Shown piece by piece: positions 1 to 9,186 of a stretch of 64,000 bases of DNA (position 1 is the first letter of the stretch; the number at the start of each line of letters is the position of its first letter). The position numbers were made by a program, and so were the translations under genes. The notes below the pieces were generated by a model. It was not told where the DNA came from and did not search any database. It saw only the letters and a program-made list of their open reading frames with translations. The stretch is from Pseudomonas frederiksbergensis. Lineage in GTDB: Bacteria; Pseudomonadota; Gammaproteobacteria; Pseudomonadales; Pseudomonadaceae. The DNA is taken from contig NZ_FNTF01000002.1 in the NCBI RefSeq assembly GCF_900105495.1, forward strand, positions 3,650,501 to 3,714,500, written 5' to 3'.

Positions 1-534
1 TGTTCAGATTCATAGTAAGCCCCTTGACCATTTGGTGATCTTTCAAAGTTGATTCGCTAATACAGGTAGCCCATCGGTTAGTTGATCCCTGGCACCGAAA
101 CCAGGACGTCAGCAGTCAGCCGCCAAATTGACGGGGTCCCGCGTCTGTTGCATGTAGTCGTGTTGAATAACTGCTACGCAATAGCGTCACAACGAGGAGA
201 AGCAGCGAAAACCTTCAGGCCACTGCCAACCTTTTCAGGGGTCGGTCACAAGCTTCATGAGGATTGATCGCCAGCGCTTCTCGTCCTTGTACTGGACGTT
301 CAGGCCAGGTCAGCTTCTTCAATCTGCCTTGTGGGCAGCGTGTATCCGGGAAAAACAGCTCGGCGGTCAGACGAGCTTGCTCAAACGTGTTGCCTGTACT
401 CCCGATCGGGGAGACGTCTGCATCATGCAAGGGCAAATCGGAGGCGTCAACGGTTTTGTAGTGATTATTTTTGGTCACTACATATTGTCGGACAAAGTTG
501 TTTGGAATTAAAAAGCGCTAGGGGAACGCGCCAG
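1..534. other. Left-edge region without a supportable gene
   Basis: No reading frame here has a recognisable product, a convincing ribosome binding site or Pseudomonas-like codon use. A minus-strand frame at 215-478 (87 residues, GTG start) has the most protein-like composition and could be a remnant of a larger gene, but I recognise no family. Base composition is lower in GC than the neighbouring genes, which fits degraded or foreign DNA. No terminal inverted repeat or other sign of a mobile element was seen. Confidence 0.5.
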
Positions 535-1056
535 TCAGGACGATGGCAGCGATGTCTGGAATCGGTAAACGGTGCAGGGATAACCGTCTACCGGCTGCTG
601 ATGCAGGGTGAACTCGCCATGGGTGAGATCAGGCAGGACCCGAGCCCAGAACCGCTGCGCAGGTTGATTCACGTCGAGGTGGAAAATTTGCCATTGACCG
701 GGGAACCGGCTCAAGAGGGCGGAAACGACAAACTTCGCGACGCCTTGGCCACGAAAGCGTCGACTGACAAAGAAGTAGCCGATGTTGTACTCGGCGCCGG
801 GAACTTGGGTTTCATCATCCACCGTCACGAAACCGGCCAATTCTCCATTAACCTTGATCAAAAACGGCCGGGTGGCGGGGTTGCGCCAGTAGCCCGGTTT
901 GGGCTGAGCGTTGAAGAAGCCATGCTCACCGAGCTTCAGCGGCAGCCACTCGCTGAAGTCATACAGGTAGAACTGCATCAGGTTTTCAATCGTTTCCAGT
1001 TCGTCGCGCTGTGCGGCGTGCAGTTCAATCAAGGGCTGGCTGCTGATTGTCGCCAT
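535..1056 (-). CDS. GNAT family N-acetyltransferase
   Basis: A 173-residue protein of the GNAT superfamily, which transfers an acetyl group from acetyl-CoA to an amine. The core reads as a beta-strand (GELAGFVTVD), the NIGYFFVSRRFRGQGVAKF segment carrying the R-x-x-G-Q/G acetyl-CoA loop at about residues 99-107, and a C-terminal strand where residues shortly after FHLDVNQPAQRFW would close the site. The start is the ATG at 1056, preceded by a GAGG ribosome binding site; the longer open frame upstream lacks one and overlaps topB. The substrate is unknown. The gene is convergent to nothing and transcribed in the same direction as topB. Confidence 0.85.
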   Translation of the reverse strand: MATISSQPLIELHAAQRDELETIENLMQFYLYDFSEWLPLKLGEHGFFNAQPKPGYWRNPATRPFLIKVNGELAGFVTVDDETQVPGAEYNIGYFFVSRRFRGQGVAKFVVSALLSRFPGQWQIFHLDVNQPAQRFWARVLPDLTHGEFTLHQQPVDGYPCTVYRFQTSLPSS

Positions 1057-1160
1057 GATCGTACCTCGCAGAAAGCAGGGTTGTTGCCTGGTGCGTAACT
1101 TGGGGAGTATCTCAGCTGACTCTGAAGAACATAGTCCATTCAGTCTCGCTCGAAATCCCC

Positions 1161-3110
1161 TCAGGTCTTGCTCGCCGGTTTTGCCGCGCGTTTGGTACCC
1201 GTCGAGGGCTTGCGTTTGGCGGGCTTGCGTTTGTTTTTCCACGGTGTTGCACCGCGCCCGGCGGGGCTTGCCGGTCCGCTGATGGTCAGGCTCAGCCCGG
1301 CGCAACGGGCCACCTGTTTGCTCATCCACGCGGCCTGTTTGGTGACGAATTCTTCCAGGCTCATCTCGCCGCTCTGCACCATGTCCAGCGCTTGCTCCCA
1401 AATGGCTGTGGTGCCCGGGTCGGCGATGGCTCGCGGCACGGCATCGATCAGGCTGAACGCGGCCGGGGTGGCGGCCAGGGCCTTGCCGTTCTTGATCAGA
1501 TAACCCCGGTCGAGCAGGCCCTGGATGATCGAAGCGCGGGTCGCTTCAGTGCCGATGCCAGTGGTGTCCTTGAGTTTCTGTTTGAGCAGCGGATCTTCCA
1601 CCAGTTTGGCGACGTTCTTCATCGCCTTGATCAGGTCGCCTTCGGTGAACGGTTTGGGTGGTTGCGTCCAGAGGTCCTTGAGCTTGACGTCGGCCACTGC
1701 GCAGTCACGTCCTTCAGCCAATGCCGGCAATGTTTGCGGCGCCGGTGCTTCCCGGCCCTTGGCCGGGGCAAGGGCCTCGGGCAGGGCGCGTTTCCAGCCG
1801 GGCTCGACGATCTGCTTGCCGACGGCACGAAAGGCTTCACCGGCGCAGTCGAAGTCGGCCTGGGTCCGGTCGTATTCATGGTTGGGCAGAAACTGCGCCA
1901 GGTAACGCGCGCGGATCAGGGTGTAGACCGCCCGCTGCTTGCCCGCCAGCCGCTCGAGGTTTTTCGCCGCAGCGGTGGGGATGATGCCGTGGTGAGCGCT
2001 GACCTTGGCGTCGTTCCAGGCCCTTGAGCGACGCTGGGGCTCGAGGAAATCGTTCAAGGCGTTCAGCGCCGGATCAGCCTGCCTCAGCGCAGCAAGTATG
2101 CCCGGAGCTTCGCTGTGCTGACTCACGGGCAGATAACCGCAGTCGCTGCGTGGATAGGTGATGACCTTGTGGGTTTCGTACAGCGCCTGGGCGATGTCGA
2201 GGGTTTCCTGGGCGCCGAGCCCGAGCTTCTTCGAGCAGACTTCCTGCAAGGTGCCCAGATCGAAGGGCAGGGGGGCCACTTCGCGCATTCGCTCGGTACG
2301 CAGTTTGATCACCCGGGCACTCGCCGCAGTGCCGATTGCCGCCGCTGCTTGCTGCGCCAACGCCTGATTCAGGCAGCGATCCTGATCGTCGCAAACCTCT
2401 GAGGCTGCACGCCACTGGGCGGTGAACGTAGTGCCGTCGTGCAGCAGTTGCACATCGATGGCCCAATAGGCGACTGGCACGAAATCGGCGATGCTGCGAT
2501 CGCGATCCACCACCAGGCGCAGGGTCGGCGTTTGCACCCGACCGACCGGCAATACGCCCTGATAACCGGACTGACGCCCCAACAGCGTGAACAGCCGACT
2601 CATGTTCATCCCGATCAGCCAGTCGGCCCGCGAGCGCCCGAGTGCCGAATGGTAAAGGCTAAAGGTCTCTGCCCCCGGCTTCAGTGCCGCCAATGCCTTG
2701 CGGATCGATGCATCGTCCAGCGCCGACAGCCATAGCCGCTGGATCGGCCCGCGATAACGGCAATGCTCCACCAGTTCCCGGGCGATCATCTCGCCCTCAC
2801 GGTCGGCGTCGGTGGCGATCACCAGTTCGCTGGCCTCTCCGAGCAGCCGCTTGACCGCTTTGTATTGGCTGGCCGTACGCGGCTTGACGGTCATTTTCCA
2901 CTTCTCTGGAATGATCGGCAGGTCCGCCAGCACCCATCGCTTGTAACGCGCGTCATAGGCGTCGGGCGGCGCGGTTTCCAGCAGATGGCCGATGCACCAG
3001 GTTACCGTGACGTCCGTTCCCAGCCAGCAGCCGTCGCCACGACGCCTAGCGCCGAGGACGGCCGCAATGTCTTTGGCCTGGGAAGGTTTTTCACAGAGGT
3101 ACAGCCGCAT
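1161..3110 (-). CDS. topB: DNA topoisomerase III
   Basis: A 649-residue type IA topoisomerase that passes single strands to relax negative supercoils and decatenate replication or recombination intermediates. The N-terminus MRLYLCEKPSQAKDIA is the start of the TOPRIM domain, with the acidic DADREGEMIARE motif near residue 100. VGRVQTPTLRLVVDRD and the catalytic tyrosine segment ITYPRSDCGYLP follow. The tail is rich in lysine and arginine, as expected for a DNA-binding extension. The ATG at 3110 was chosen over one three codons upstream because MRLYLCEKPSQ is the usual TopB beginning. Length is normal for the family. Confidence 0.96.
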   Translation of the reverse strand: MRLYLCEKPSQAKDIAAVLGARRRGDGCWLGTDVTVTWCIGHLLETAPPDAYDARYKRWVLADLPIIPEKWKMTVKPRTASQYKAVKRLLGEASELVIATDADREGEMIARELVEHCRYRGPIQRLWLSALDDASIRKALAALKPGAETFSLYHSALGRSRADWLIGMNMSRLFTLLGRQSGYQGVLPVGRVQTPTLRLVVDRDRSIADFVPVAYWAIDVQLLHDGTTFTAQWRAASEVCDDQDRCLNQALAQQAAAAIGTAASARVIKLRTERMREVAPLPFDLGTLQEVCSKKLGLGAQETLDIAQALYETHKVITYPRSDCGYLPVSQHSEAPGILAALRQADPALNALNDFLEPQRRSRAWNDAKVSAHHGIIPTAAAKNLERLAGKQRAVYTLIRARYLAQFLPNHEYDRTQADFDCAGEAFRAVGKQIVEPGWKRALPEALAPAKGREAPAPQTLPALAEGRDCAVADVKLKDLWTQPPKPFTEGDLIKAMKNVAKLVEDPLLKQKLKDTTGIGTEATRASIIQGLLDRGYLIKNGKALAATPAAFSLIDAVPRAIADPGTTAIWEQALDMVQSGEMSLEEFVTKQAAWMSKQVARCAGLSLTISGPASPAGRGATPWKNKRKPAKRKPSTGTKRAAKPASKT

Positions 3111-3370
3111 AACCACCATCGCTCATCAACTGTCGAGAGGTGCACAGGATGGCGGCTGAAGAGCGATGGGGCAATCTTTATCTGTATGGATGTACAGTTG
3201 GTGCGTTGCGATTCATTGCACAGACTTCTCAGCCCACTGATCGCTATCGGCGAGGAGGCTCTCTCCCGTTCGGCTGCGAAGCCGTCATGAGTGCAAAACA
3301 TGAGGTATACCTAATAAATCGCGCATCGCTCGCACCTGCAGGTCCATCACCGTCATGAGGAACGTATTTC

Positions 3371-3739
3371 ATGAAAAGCACCGGTCCTAGTCCTGTCATC
3401 ACCATTGCAGAGCAGCCGGGCTGCCTGCTTGTGAAGTTTCACGGCATCCAGGTGGCCGCGTCCGCACGAGCGCTGGTGTTGCTCGAGGCCAACTACCCTC
3501 CGGTGTATTACGTACCGCGTGAAGACATCGATGAAAAGTACTTTGCCCGCACCGATCACACGAGTTATTGCCCCTATAAGGGCGATGCCAGCTATTTCAG
3601 TCTGCAAATCCCGGGACATGAGGGCGCTAACGCGGTGTGGAGCTATGAAGACCCCAAAGTGTCGGTCGAGCAGATTCGCGGCTATATGGCCTTCTATCCC
3701 GATCAAGTCACGTTTGAGGTGCTCAAGGACATCGAGTGA
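3371..3739 (+). CDS. DUF427 domain-containing protein
   Basis: A 122-residue cytoplasmic protein of the DUF427 family, whose biochemical role is not established. Family hallmarks are the YYVPREDIDEKYFARTDHTSYCPYKGDASYFSL stretch in the middle and the AVWSYEDP segment. The ATG at 3371 has a GAGGAA ribosome binding site nine bases upstream. It is a single gene, with about 260 bases of apparently noncoding DNA before it and the sigma factor promoter region after it. Confidence 0.9.
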   Translation: MKSTGPSPVITIAEQPGCLLVKFHGIQVAASARALVLLEANYPPVYYVPREDIDEKYFARTDHTSYCPYKGDASYFSLQIPGHEGANAVWSYEDPKVSVEQIRGYMAFYPDQVTFEVLKDIE

Positions 3740-3790
3740 GAGGGTGGTTTTTGCCTAAGGTGGCTATTGCCAATCACCGCCTGCACGGAT

Positions 3791-3809
3791 GACAATGCGA
3801 GTCATTATC
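3791..3809 (+). promoter_or_regulatory. Probable Fur box
   Basis: GACAATGCGAGTCATTATC matches the 19-base Fur consensus GATAATGATAATCATTATC at 15 positions by my count. It lies about 22 bases before the start of the FecI-like sigma factor gene, where Fur binding would block transcription in iron-replete cells. The match and placement are seen directly; regulation is inferred. Confidence 0.75.
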
Positions 3810-3831
3810 ACTCGCGAATTATTCTATTGTC

Positions 3832-4353
3832 ATGACCGTCAACGATTTGTCCCTGCGCAGCGCTGTCAATGATCTGTATTGCGACCATCACGGTTGGCTC
3901 AACGGCTGGCTGCGCAAACGGCTGGGCAATGCCTTCGATGCGGCGGACCTGGCGCAGGACACCTTCGTCCGGGTCATCAAGGCGCGCAACGCGCTGGAGA
4001 TTCGCGAGCCGCGACCTTACCTGTCAATGATCGCCAAGGGCTTGCTGATCGATCTGTTCCGTCGGCGCTCGCTGGAGCAGTCCTATCTGGAAGCCTTGGC
4101 CGCCATGCCCGAATGGCAACAGCCCTCGTTGGAGGAACAGGCGATCCTGCTGCAGGCCCTGATGGAAATCGACCGTTTGCTGCAAGGGCTGGGGCCGAAG
4201 GTCAAGCAAACGTTCATCCTGTCTCAGTTCGATGGCCTGACCTATCCGCAAATTGCCGAGCGCCTGAGTGTCAGCGTGCGCACGGTCAACAATCACATGG
4301 CCAAGGCCATGGAACATTGCTGCCTGATGCAGATCCGGTTGCAGCTCGCATGA
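3832..4353 (+). CDS. FecI-family ECF RNA polymerase sigma factor
   Basis: A 173-residue extracytoplasmic-function sigma factor of the iron-starvation type. Region 2 (DAADLAQDTFVRVIKAR) and region 4 (GLTYPQIAERLSVSVRTVNNHMAKAM, a helix-turn-helix for the -35 element) are clear. In the family, the cognate FecR-like protein holds the sigma factor until the TonB receptor binds its ferri-siderophore, after which it transcribes the receptor gene. It overlaps the FecR-like gene at ATGA and sits behind a Fur box, so the unit is likely repressed by iron. Confidence 0.95.
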   Translation: MTVNDLSLRSAVNDLYCDHHGWLNGWLRKRLGNAFDAADLAQDTFVRVIKARNALEIREPRPYLSMIAKGLLIDLFRRRSLEQSYLEALAAMPEWQQPSLEEQAILLQALMEIDRLLQGLGPKVKQTFILSQFDGLTYPQIAERLSVSVRTVNNHMAKAMEHCCLMQIRLQLA

Positions 4354-5303
4354 GCCTGTCGCCCGTCGAGTTAAAGGCAATCAGCATCGCCGCCCGGTGG
4401 TACGCCCGGCTGCAGTCCGGCGTCGCGACCGATTCGGATCGTGCGGCGTGGAATGACTGGCTGGTTGCTGATCCTGCACATCGCCAGGCCTGGCAGCGCA
4501 TGGCCGCTGTCGGCGAGCAGATGAGCAGCGTGCCGGGCACCCTGGCTTCGCCGGCCTTGCGGGGGGCCGAGCGATCCCGCCGTCAGGTATTGCGCAGTGT
4601 GTTGGTATTGGCGTCGGCCGGTTCGCTGGGCTGGTCCGGATGGCGCAGTGAAACAACCCAAGACCTGCTTGCCGATTTCCGCACCGCCGTGGGTGAGCGC
4701 CGGGAGTTTCGTCTGGCGGATGGCAGTTCGTTGCTGCTGAACACCGACACCGTGGTCAACCTGCGTTTCGACACTCATCAACGCGTGCTGGAACTGTTGC
4801 GGGGCGAGATTCTCGTCACCACCGCTGTCGATCCTTCGCAGCGGCCGTTCAAGGTGGTCACCCGCCATGGCGAGGTGCTGGCGCTGGGGACGCGTTTTAT
4901 CGTTCGGTCCCAAAGTGAGAGTGGCGAGGTGGCGGTGCTTGAGAAAGCGGTGGAAGTCACCTCTGGCGGTGGATCGACCGTGCGCCTCGAAGCTGGCCAG
5001 GCTATCGGCTTCAATGCCATCTCGCTGGGGACGGTACGGCGCAACGATGCTTCGGCAGGCGCGTGGCAGCGAGGCAGTATCATCGCCATCGATCGTCCCT
5101 TGGACGAGTTGTTGGCCGACCTTTCGCGCTATCGCACCGGGGTGCTGCGTTGTGATCCGCGCATTGCCAATTTAAGGGTGTCTGGCGCGTTTCCCATCGA
5201 TGACACCGACCTGGCGCTGGCCGCGCTGGAGAGCGGTTTCTCCCTTCGCGTCAGCCGATACAGCCGTTACTGGGTCACTGTTTCGGGTAGCGATTTGCAG
5301 TAG
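4350..5303 (+). CDS. FecR-like anti-sigma factor / sigma regulator
   Basis: A 317-residue inner-membrane regulator. The N-terminal cytoplasmic DUF4880-type segment (AARWYARLQSG, WLVADPAHRQAWQRM) binds the sigma factor. One membrane segment follows around residues 80-95 (LRSVLVLASAGSLGWSG), then the periplasmic FecR domain (FRTAVGERREFRLADGSSLLLNTDT, RPFKVVTRHGEVLALGTRF). The start at 4350 overlaps the sigma factor stop, giving translational coupling and leaving out a much longer upstream open frame that is only antisense-free sequence of the sigma gene in another phase. It is expected to relay the signal from the TonB receptor encoded next. Confidence 0.94.
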   Translation: MSLSPVELKAISIAARWYARLQSGVATDSDRAAWNDWLVADPAHRQAWQRMAAVGEQMSSVPGTLASPALRGAERSRRQVLRSVLVLASAGSLGWSGWRSETTQDLLADFRTAVGERREFRLADGSSLLLNTDTVVNLRFDTHQRVLELLRGEILVTTAVDPSQRPFKVVTRHGEVLALGTRFIVRSQSESGEVAVLEKAVEVTSGGGSTVRLEAGQAIGFNAISLGTVRRNDASAGAWQRGSIIAIDRPLDELLADLSRYRTGVLRCDPRIANLRVSGAFPIDDTDLALAALESGFSLRVSRYSRYWVTVSGSDLQ

Positions 5304-5408
5304 CGCACGCAGCGCACAAAAAGTTTTGTTGCCTTTGCACTTTTCATACACATCGTTCGGCTCATCCCTCAGTGAGTTTTTATTGATTGGTTTTGGGGGA
5401 GGGTAAGC

Positions 5409-7883
5409 ATGTCTCGGGTGTACACGCCAGGTCGTCTGGCGATTGCAGTGAAGGTCGGATTAGTCGTGGCAACGTCGATGTGCGTATGGCCAGTTGCAGC
5501 GACCGCAGCCCCGGCGCAACAACAAAATTCGGTGCAGTCCTTCGACATTGCGCCTGGCAGCCTGACCGAAGTCCTCAGCCATTTCGCCAGTGCTGCGGGT
5601 GCCGCCATTTCCTTTGATGCGCGACAAACCGAAGGGTTGAAATCTCCCGGGCTCAAAGGTGTGTTCGGGGTCAGTGAAGGCTTCGCGCGCATTCTTGGCG
5701 GCAGCGGCCTGCAAGCCAATCCCCAGGCCAATGGCACTTACGTACTGCGGCCAGTTCCCGCTGCCGGTTCGGCGCTGGAGTTGGGTGCTACCAACATCAA
5801 TGGGCAGATGCTGGGCGCGACTACCGAGAACAGCGGTTCATACACGACGGGAGCGGTGACTATCGGCAAGGGTGAGCACTCCCTGAAAGAGACACCGCAA
5901 TCGATCACGGTGATGACCCGCAAGATGCTCGATGACCAGAACCTCAACACCATCGATCAGGTCATGGAAAAGACCCCGGGCATTACCGTCTACGACTCGA
6001 CCATGGGCGGCAAATATTTCTATTCCCGTGGGTTCCGGATGTCGGGCCAGTACCAGTACGACGGTGTGCCGCTGGACATGGGCAATCTCTATGTCCAGGC
6101 CGACAGTTTCAGCGGTGACATGGCGTATTACGATCGGGTCGAAATCCTGCGGGGTGCCGCGGGGATGATGAAAGGCTCGGGTGGCACCGCTGGCGGGGTG
6201 AACTTCGTTCGCAAGCGCGGTCAGGCCGATCCACATACCGACATCACGCTGTCCGGCGGCAGTTGGGACAACTATCGCGGACAGGTCGACACCGGTGGCC
6301 CGCTGAATGAGTCCGGCACCATTCGCGGACGCGCCGTCGTCGCCGAGCAGAGCCGACACTATTTCGTTGACGACGCCAGTCGCAAGGACCAGGTGTACTA
6401 CGGCGCGCTCGACGTCGATCTGAATCCCGATACGACCCTCGGCCTGGGTGTTGCCTATGAAGACATTGACGCCAGTCCTTGCTGGGGCGGCCTGCCTCGT
6501 TACAAGGACGGCAGTGATCTGAAACTCAGTCGCTCGACTTGCCTCGACCCTTCCTGGAACACCTGGCGCAGCCAGCGAACCACCGTCTTCAGCGACCTGA
6601 AACATCAGATCAATGAAGACTGGGCGTTGAAGGTCGCCAGCGTTTATACAAAGAACACTCAGGACATCAAATACGCGTTCGCCTCCGGATCGGTGACGCC
6701 CGGCGTGGACACCACCGGCGTCCTCGGTAGCATGTACGACTACGATCAGGTCGATTACGGACTTGACGCGTACGTGGATGGCAAGTTCGGCGCGTTCGGT
6801 CAGCAACATGAATTGGTGGTGGGGTTCAACGCCAGCCGTTCGAAAAAAGACGACTTCTACTCGGTGGCGTTTCTGCCGCAGCGACAGAATGTGTTCAATC
6901 CCGACAAACATATTCCGGAGCCGGACGACAGTTACTTCATCGACAACTCGTCACGCGGTGGGCCGGTCAATTCAGTCATCCGGCAGAAGGGGGTTTACTC
7001 TACGTTGCGCCTGAAGCTGGCGGATCCTCTGACCCTGGTGGCTGGCAGTCGGGTGAGTTGGTACAGCTCAGACACCGATTCGGTGTTCATTAATTCCGGC
7101 ACCTCGGAACACTCCAGCACTACGGAGACGGGCCAGGTCACGCCGTTTGCCGGCCTGCTGCTGGACCTGAACGAAAACCTGACGGCCTATGCCAGCTACT
7201 CGGATATTTTTACCCCGCAAGGCAATTTCCGATCGGAAGACGGGTCCGCTCTCAAACCGCTCGTAGGCCAGAGCTATGAGTTGGGCATCAAGGGCGCCTG
7301 GTTCGACGGTCGCCTGAACAGCTCTTTCAACCTGTTCCGGACTATCCAGAAGGACCAGGCGCAGACTGACTACAACTCAAGTTGCCCGTCATCGGATGGC
7401 TACTGCTACGTCAACGCCGGAAAAGTTCGCGCCCAGGGTTTCGAGGCCGAGATCAGTGGTGAAGTCATCGAGCGACTCCAGTTGCTTGCGGGTTATACCT
7501 ACACTCAGACCAAGACCCTCGACGACATCGACACCAGCCTCAATGGCGCCGCGTTCAACAGTTATGTGCCTCGGCATGTGTTGCGCATGTGGGGCGATTA
7601 TGCCCTGAGCGGTTCGCTTGAACGGTTCACTGTCGGTGCTGGGGTCAACGCGCAAAGCGATAATTTCCGGGTGTCTCCGGTCAGCGGAAACAAGATCAGC
7701 CAGTCGGGTTATGCGATTTGGAACGGGCGCATCGGTTACCGCATTGATGACACCTGGTCGGTGGCGTTGAACGGCAACAACCTGTTCGACAAGCGCTACT
7801 ACGCCACCATCGGTACCGAGACTTTCGGTAATTACTACGGTGATCCTCGCAACTTCATGGTGTCGGTCAAGGCGAGTTTCTGA
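5409..7883 (+). CDS. TonB-dependent siderophore receptor with signalling domain
   Basis: An 824-residue outer-membrane receptor. A signal peptide (residues about 1-36, ending ATAAPA) is followed by the STN signalling domain (about 41-115, VQSFDIAPGSLTEVLSHFASAAG), which contacts FecR. The plug follows (LKETPQSITVMTRKMLDD, VEILRGAAGMMKGSG) and then a 22-strand barrel ending in phenylalanine (MVSVKASF). It imports a ferri-siderophore using TonB energy. The STN domain and the adjacent sigma/anti-sigma pair mark it as a cell-surface signalling transducer. The siderophore cannot be told from sequence alone; ferrichrome, ferrioxamine and foreign pyoverdines are all possible. Confidence 0.95.
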   Translation: MSRVYTPGRLAIAVKVGLVVATSMCVWPVAATAAPAQQQNSVQSFDIAPGSLTEVLSHFASAAGAAISFDARQTEGLKSPGLKGVFGVSEGFARILGGSGLQANPQANGTYVLRPVPAAGSALELGATNINGQMLGATTENSGSYTTGAVTIGKGEHSLKETPQSITVMTRKMLDDQNLNTIDQVMEKTPGITVYDSTMGGKYFYSRGFRMSGQYQYDGVPLDMGNLYVQADSFSGDMAYYDRVEILRGAAGMMKGSGGTAGGVNFVRKRGQADPHTDITLSGGSWDNYRGQVDTGGPLNESGTIRGRAVVAEQSRHYFVDDASRKDQVYYGALDVDLNPDTTLGLGVAYEDIDASPCWGGLPRYKDGSDLKLSRSTCLDPSWNTWRSQRTTVFSDLKHQINEDWALKVASVYTKNTQDIKYAFASGSVTPGVDTTGVLGSMYDYDQVDYGLDAYVDGKFGAFGQQHELVVGFNASRSKKDDFYSVAFLPQRQNVFNPDKHIPEPDDSYFIDNSSRGGPVNSVIRQKGVYSTLRLKLADPLTLVAGSRVSWYSSDTDSVFINSGTSEHSSTTETGQVTPFAGLLLDLNENLTAYASYSDIFTPQGNFRSEDGSALKPLVGQSYELGIKGAWFDGRLNSSFNLFRTIQKDQAQTDYNSSCPSSDGYCYVNAGKVRAQGFEAEISGEVIERLQLLAGYTYTQTKTLDDIDTSLNGAAFNSYVPRHVLRMWGDYALSGSLERFTVGAGVNAQSDNFRVSPVSGNKISQSGYAIWNGRIGYRIDDTWSVALNGNNLFDKRYYATIGTETFGNYYGDPRNFMVSVKASF

Positions 7884-7908
7884 CAGTGATGGTGATGCTG
7901 TTCACTTG

Positions 7909-7933
7909 AGGTTGGGGGCATATCCCCCAACCT
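7909..7933. terminator. Hairpin between convergent genes
   Basis: AGGTTGGGGG pairs perfectly with CCCCCAACCT around a five-base loop. It sits between the converging receptor and lactate dehydrogenase genes and could serve both. No long T-run follows on either side, so it is a weak intrinsic terminator candidate. Confidence 0.55.
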
Positions 7934-7938
7934 TGCAT

Positions 7939-9087
7939 TCAGCTCATTCGAACAGCATCCACCAGCGTGGATTCATCAATCTGGCTAATCGAGGTCACCC
8001 CGGTCAAGGTCATGGCGACGCGCATTTCCTTGGCGAAGATATCCAGCATATTTTCCACCCCGCGTTGACCATCGGCGGCCAGTGCGTAGGCCATGGAACG
8101 CCCCAGCAATACGCCTTTTGCGCCCAGCGCCAGCATCCGTACAACATCAAGCCCCGAGCGGATGCCCGAGTCGACCAGCACCGTCAAATCATTACCGATG
8201 GCTTGCATGATGGGCGGCAATGCCTTGGTGGTGGAGAGCACGCCGTCCAGTTGTCGCCCACCGTGGTTCGACACGACAATGCCATCCGCGCCAAAGCTGA
8301 CCGCGTCCCGGGCGTCCTGAGGATCAAGAATGCCTTTGATGATCATCGGGCCTTTCCAGAACTCACGAATCCACTCCAGATCACTCCAGCTGATCGAAGG
8401 GTCGAAGTTGTTGGCCAGCCAGCCCATGTAGTCTTCGAGCGTGACGGCCTTGCCAAGGTACTTCGAGATATTGCCCAGGTCGTGTGGACGCCCCATGAGG
8501 CCGACGTTGAATGCCCAGTCGGGTTTGGTCATGGCCTGAAGCATTCGCCGCGATGATGCAAAAGGGCCTGACATGCCCGAATGTGCATCCCTGTATCGGG
8601 CGCCGGGCGTGGGCATGTCCACGGTAAATACCAGGTTTTTCACACCGGCGGCCTTCGCCCGTTCCAGTGCATTTTTCATGAAACCTCTGTCCTTCAACAC
8701 GTACAGCTGAAACCAGATGGACTGTTGGCTTTGTGCCGAGACTTCCTCGATCGAGCACACCGAAACCGTTGACAGGCAAAGCGGGATGCCTTTGTTCTCT
8801 GCCGCTTTAACGGCCTGCACCTCACCACGACGGGCGAACATGCCCGTCAGGCCGACCGGGGCCAATATGATTGGCATTGAAAGTGGTTGGTCGAAGAGGG
8901 TGGTTTCAAGGCTCAGGGTTTCGACGTTTTTCAGAATGCGCTGACGCAGGCTGATGCCGGTCAGATCAGCGCTATTGGCCCTCAGCGTATGCTCTGCGTA
9001 GGCCCCGCCATCAATGTAATCAAACAAAAAACGCGGGAGTTTGCGACGTGCTGCCTCGCGATAGTCAGATGCGGATGAAATGATCAT
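7939..9087 (-). CDS. lldD: FMN-dependent L-lactate dehydrogenase
   Basis: A 382-residue member of the alpha-hydroxy-acid oxidase family that oxidises L-lactate to pyruvate and passes electrons to the quinone pool at the inner membrane. Visible signatures are [19 protein letters not shown] at the N-terminus, [22 protein letters not shown], and the active-site block [11 protein letters not shown], with histidine and arginine needed for catalysis, followed by the FMN phosphate-binding [25 protein letters not shown]. Length matches LldD. The usual LldP permease and LldE are absent; an MFS transporter lies upstream instead, separated by a terminator. Confidence 0.92.
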   Translation of the reverse strand: MIISSASDYREAARRKLPRFLFDYIDGGAYAEHTLRANSADLTGISLRQRILKNVETLSLETTLFDQPLSMPIILAPVGLTGMFARRGEVQAVKAAENKGIPLCLSTVSVCSIEEVSAQSQQSIWFQLYVLKDRGFMKNALERAKAAGVKNLVFTVDMPTPGARYRDAHSGMSGPFASSRRMLQAMTKPDWAFNVGLMGRPHDLGNISKYLGKAVTLEDYMGWLANNFDPSISWSDLEWIREFWKGPMIIKGILDPQDARDAVSFGADGIVVSNHGGRQLDGVLSTTKALPPIMQAIGNDLTVLVDSGIRSGLDVVRMLALGAKGVLLGRSMAYALAADGQRGVENMLDIFAKEMRVAMTLTGVTSISQIDESTLVDAVRMS

Positions 9088-9151
9088 GGTGCCTCGGTCT
9101 GTGAGTGGCGGGGCGATGGTTTCGTCGAGCGTAGAGCCAGATTAACGAAAA

Positions 9152-9177
9152 CGCCCCGCATTGCGGGGCGTTTTTTT
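9152..9177. terminator. Bidirectional intrinsic terminator
   Basis: CGCCCCGC and GCGGGGCG form an eight-pair GC-rich stem with a three-base loop. It is followed by seven T on the plus strand and by TTTTCGTT on the minus strand. On the minus strand it ends the MFS transporter message before lldD, so the two are probably not one simple operon. Confidence 0.8.
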
Positions 9178-9186
9178 GCACTGCTG

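Noticed and set aside
215..478. Minus-strand frame of 87 residues near the left edge
   Set aside because: GTG start with no ribosome binding site and no recognised family; kept only as a remark on the region.
331..1098. Plus-strand frame of 255 residues
   Set aside because: It runs antisense to the acetyltransferase and shows arginine/histidine-rich composition typical of a shadow frame.
3111..3370. Possible small gene between topB and the DUF427 gene
   Set aside because: Short frames there lack ribosome binding sites and recognisable products; nothing supportable was found.
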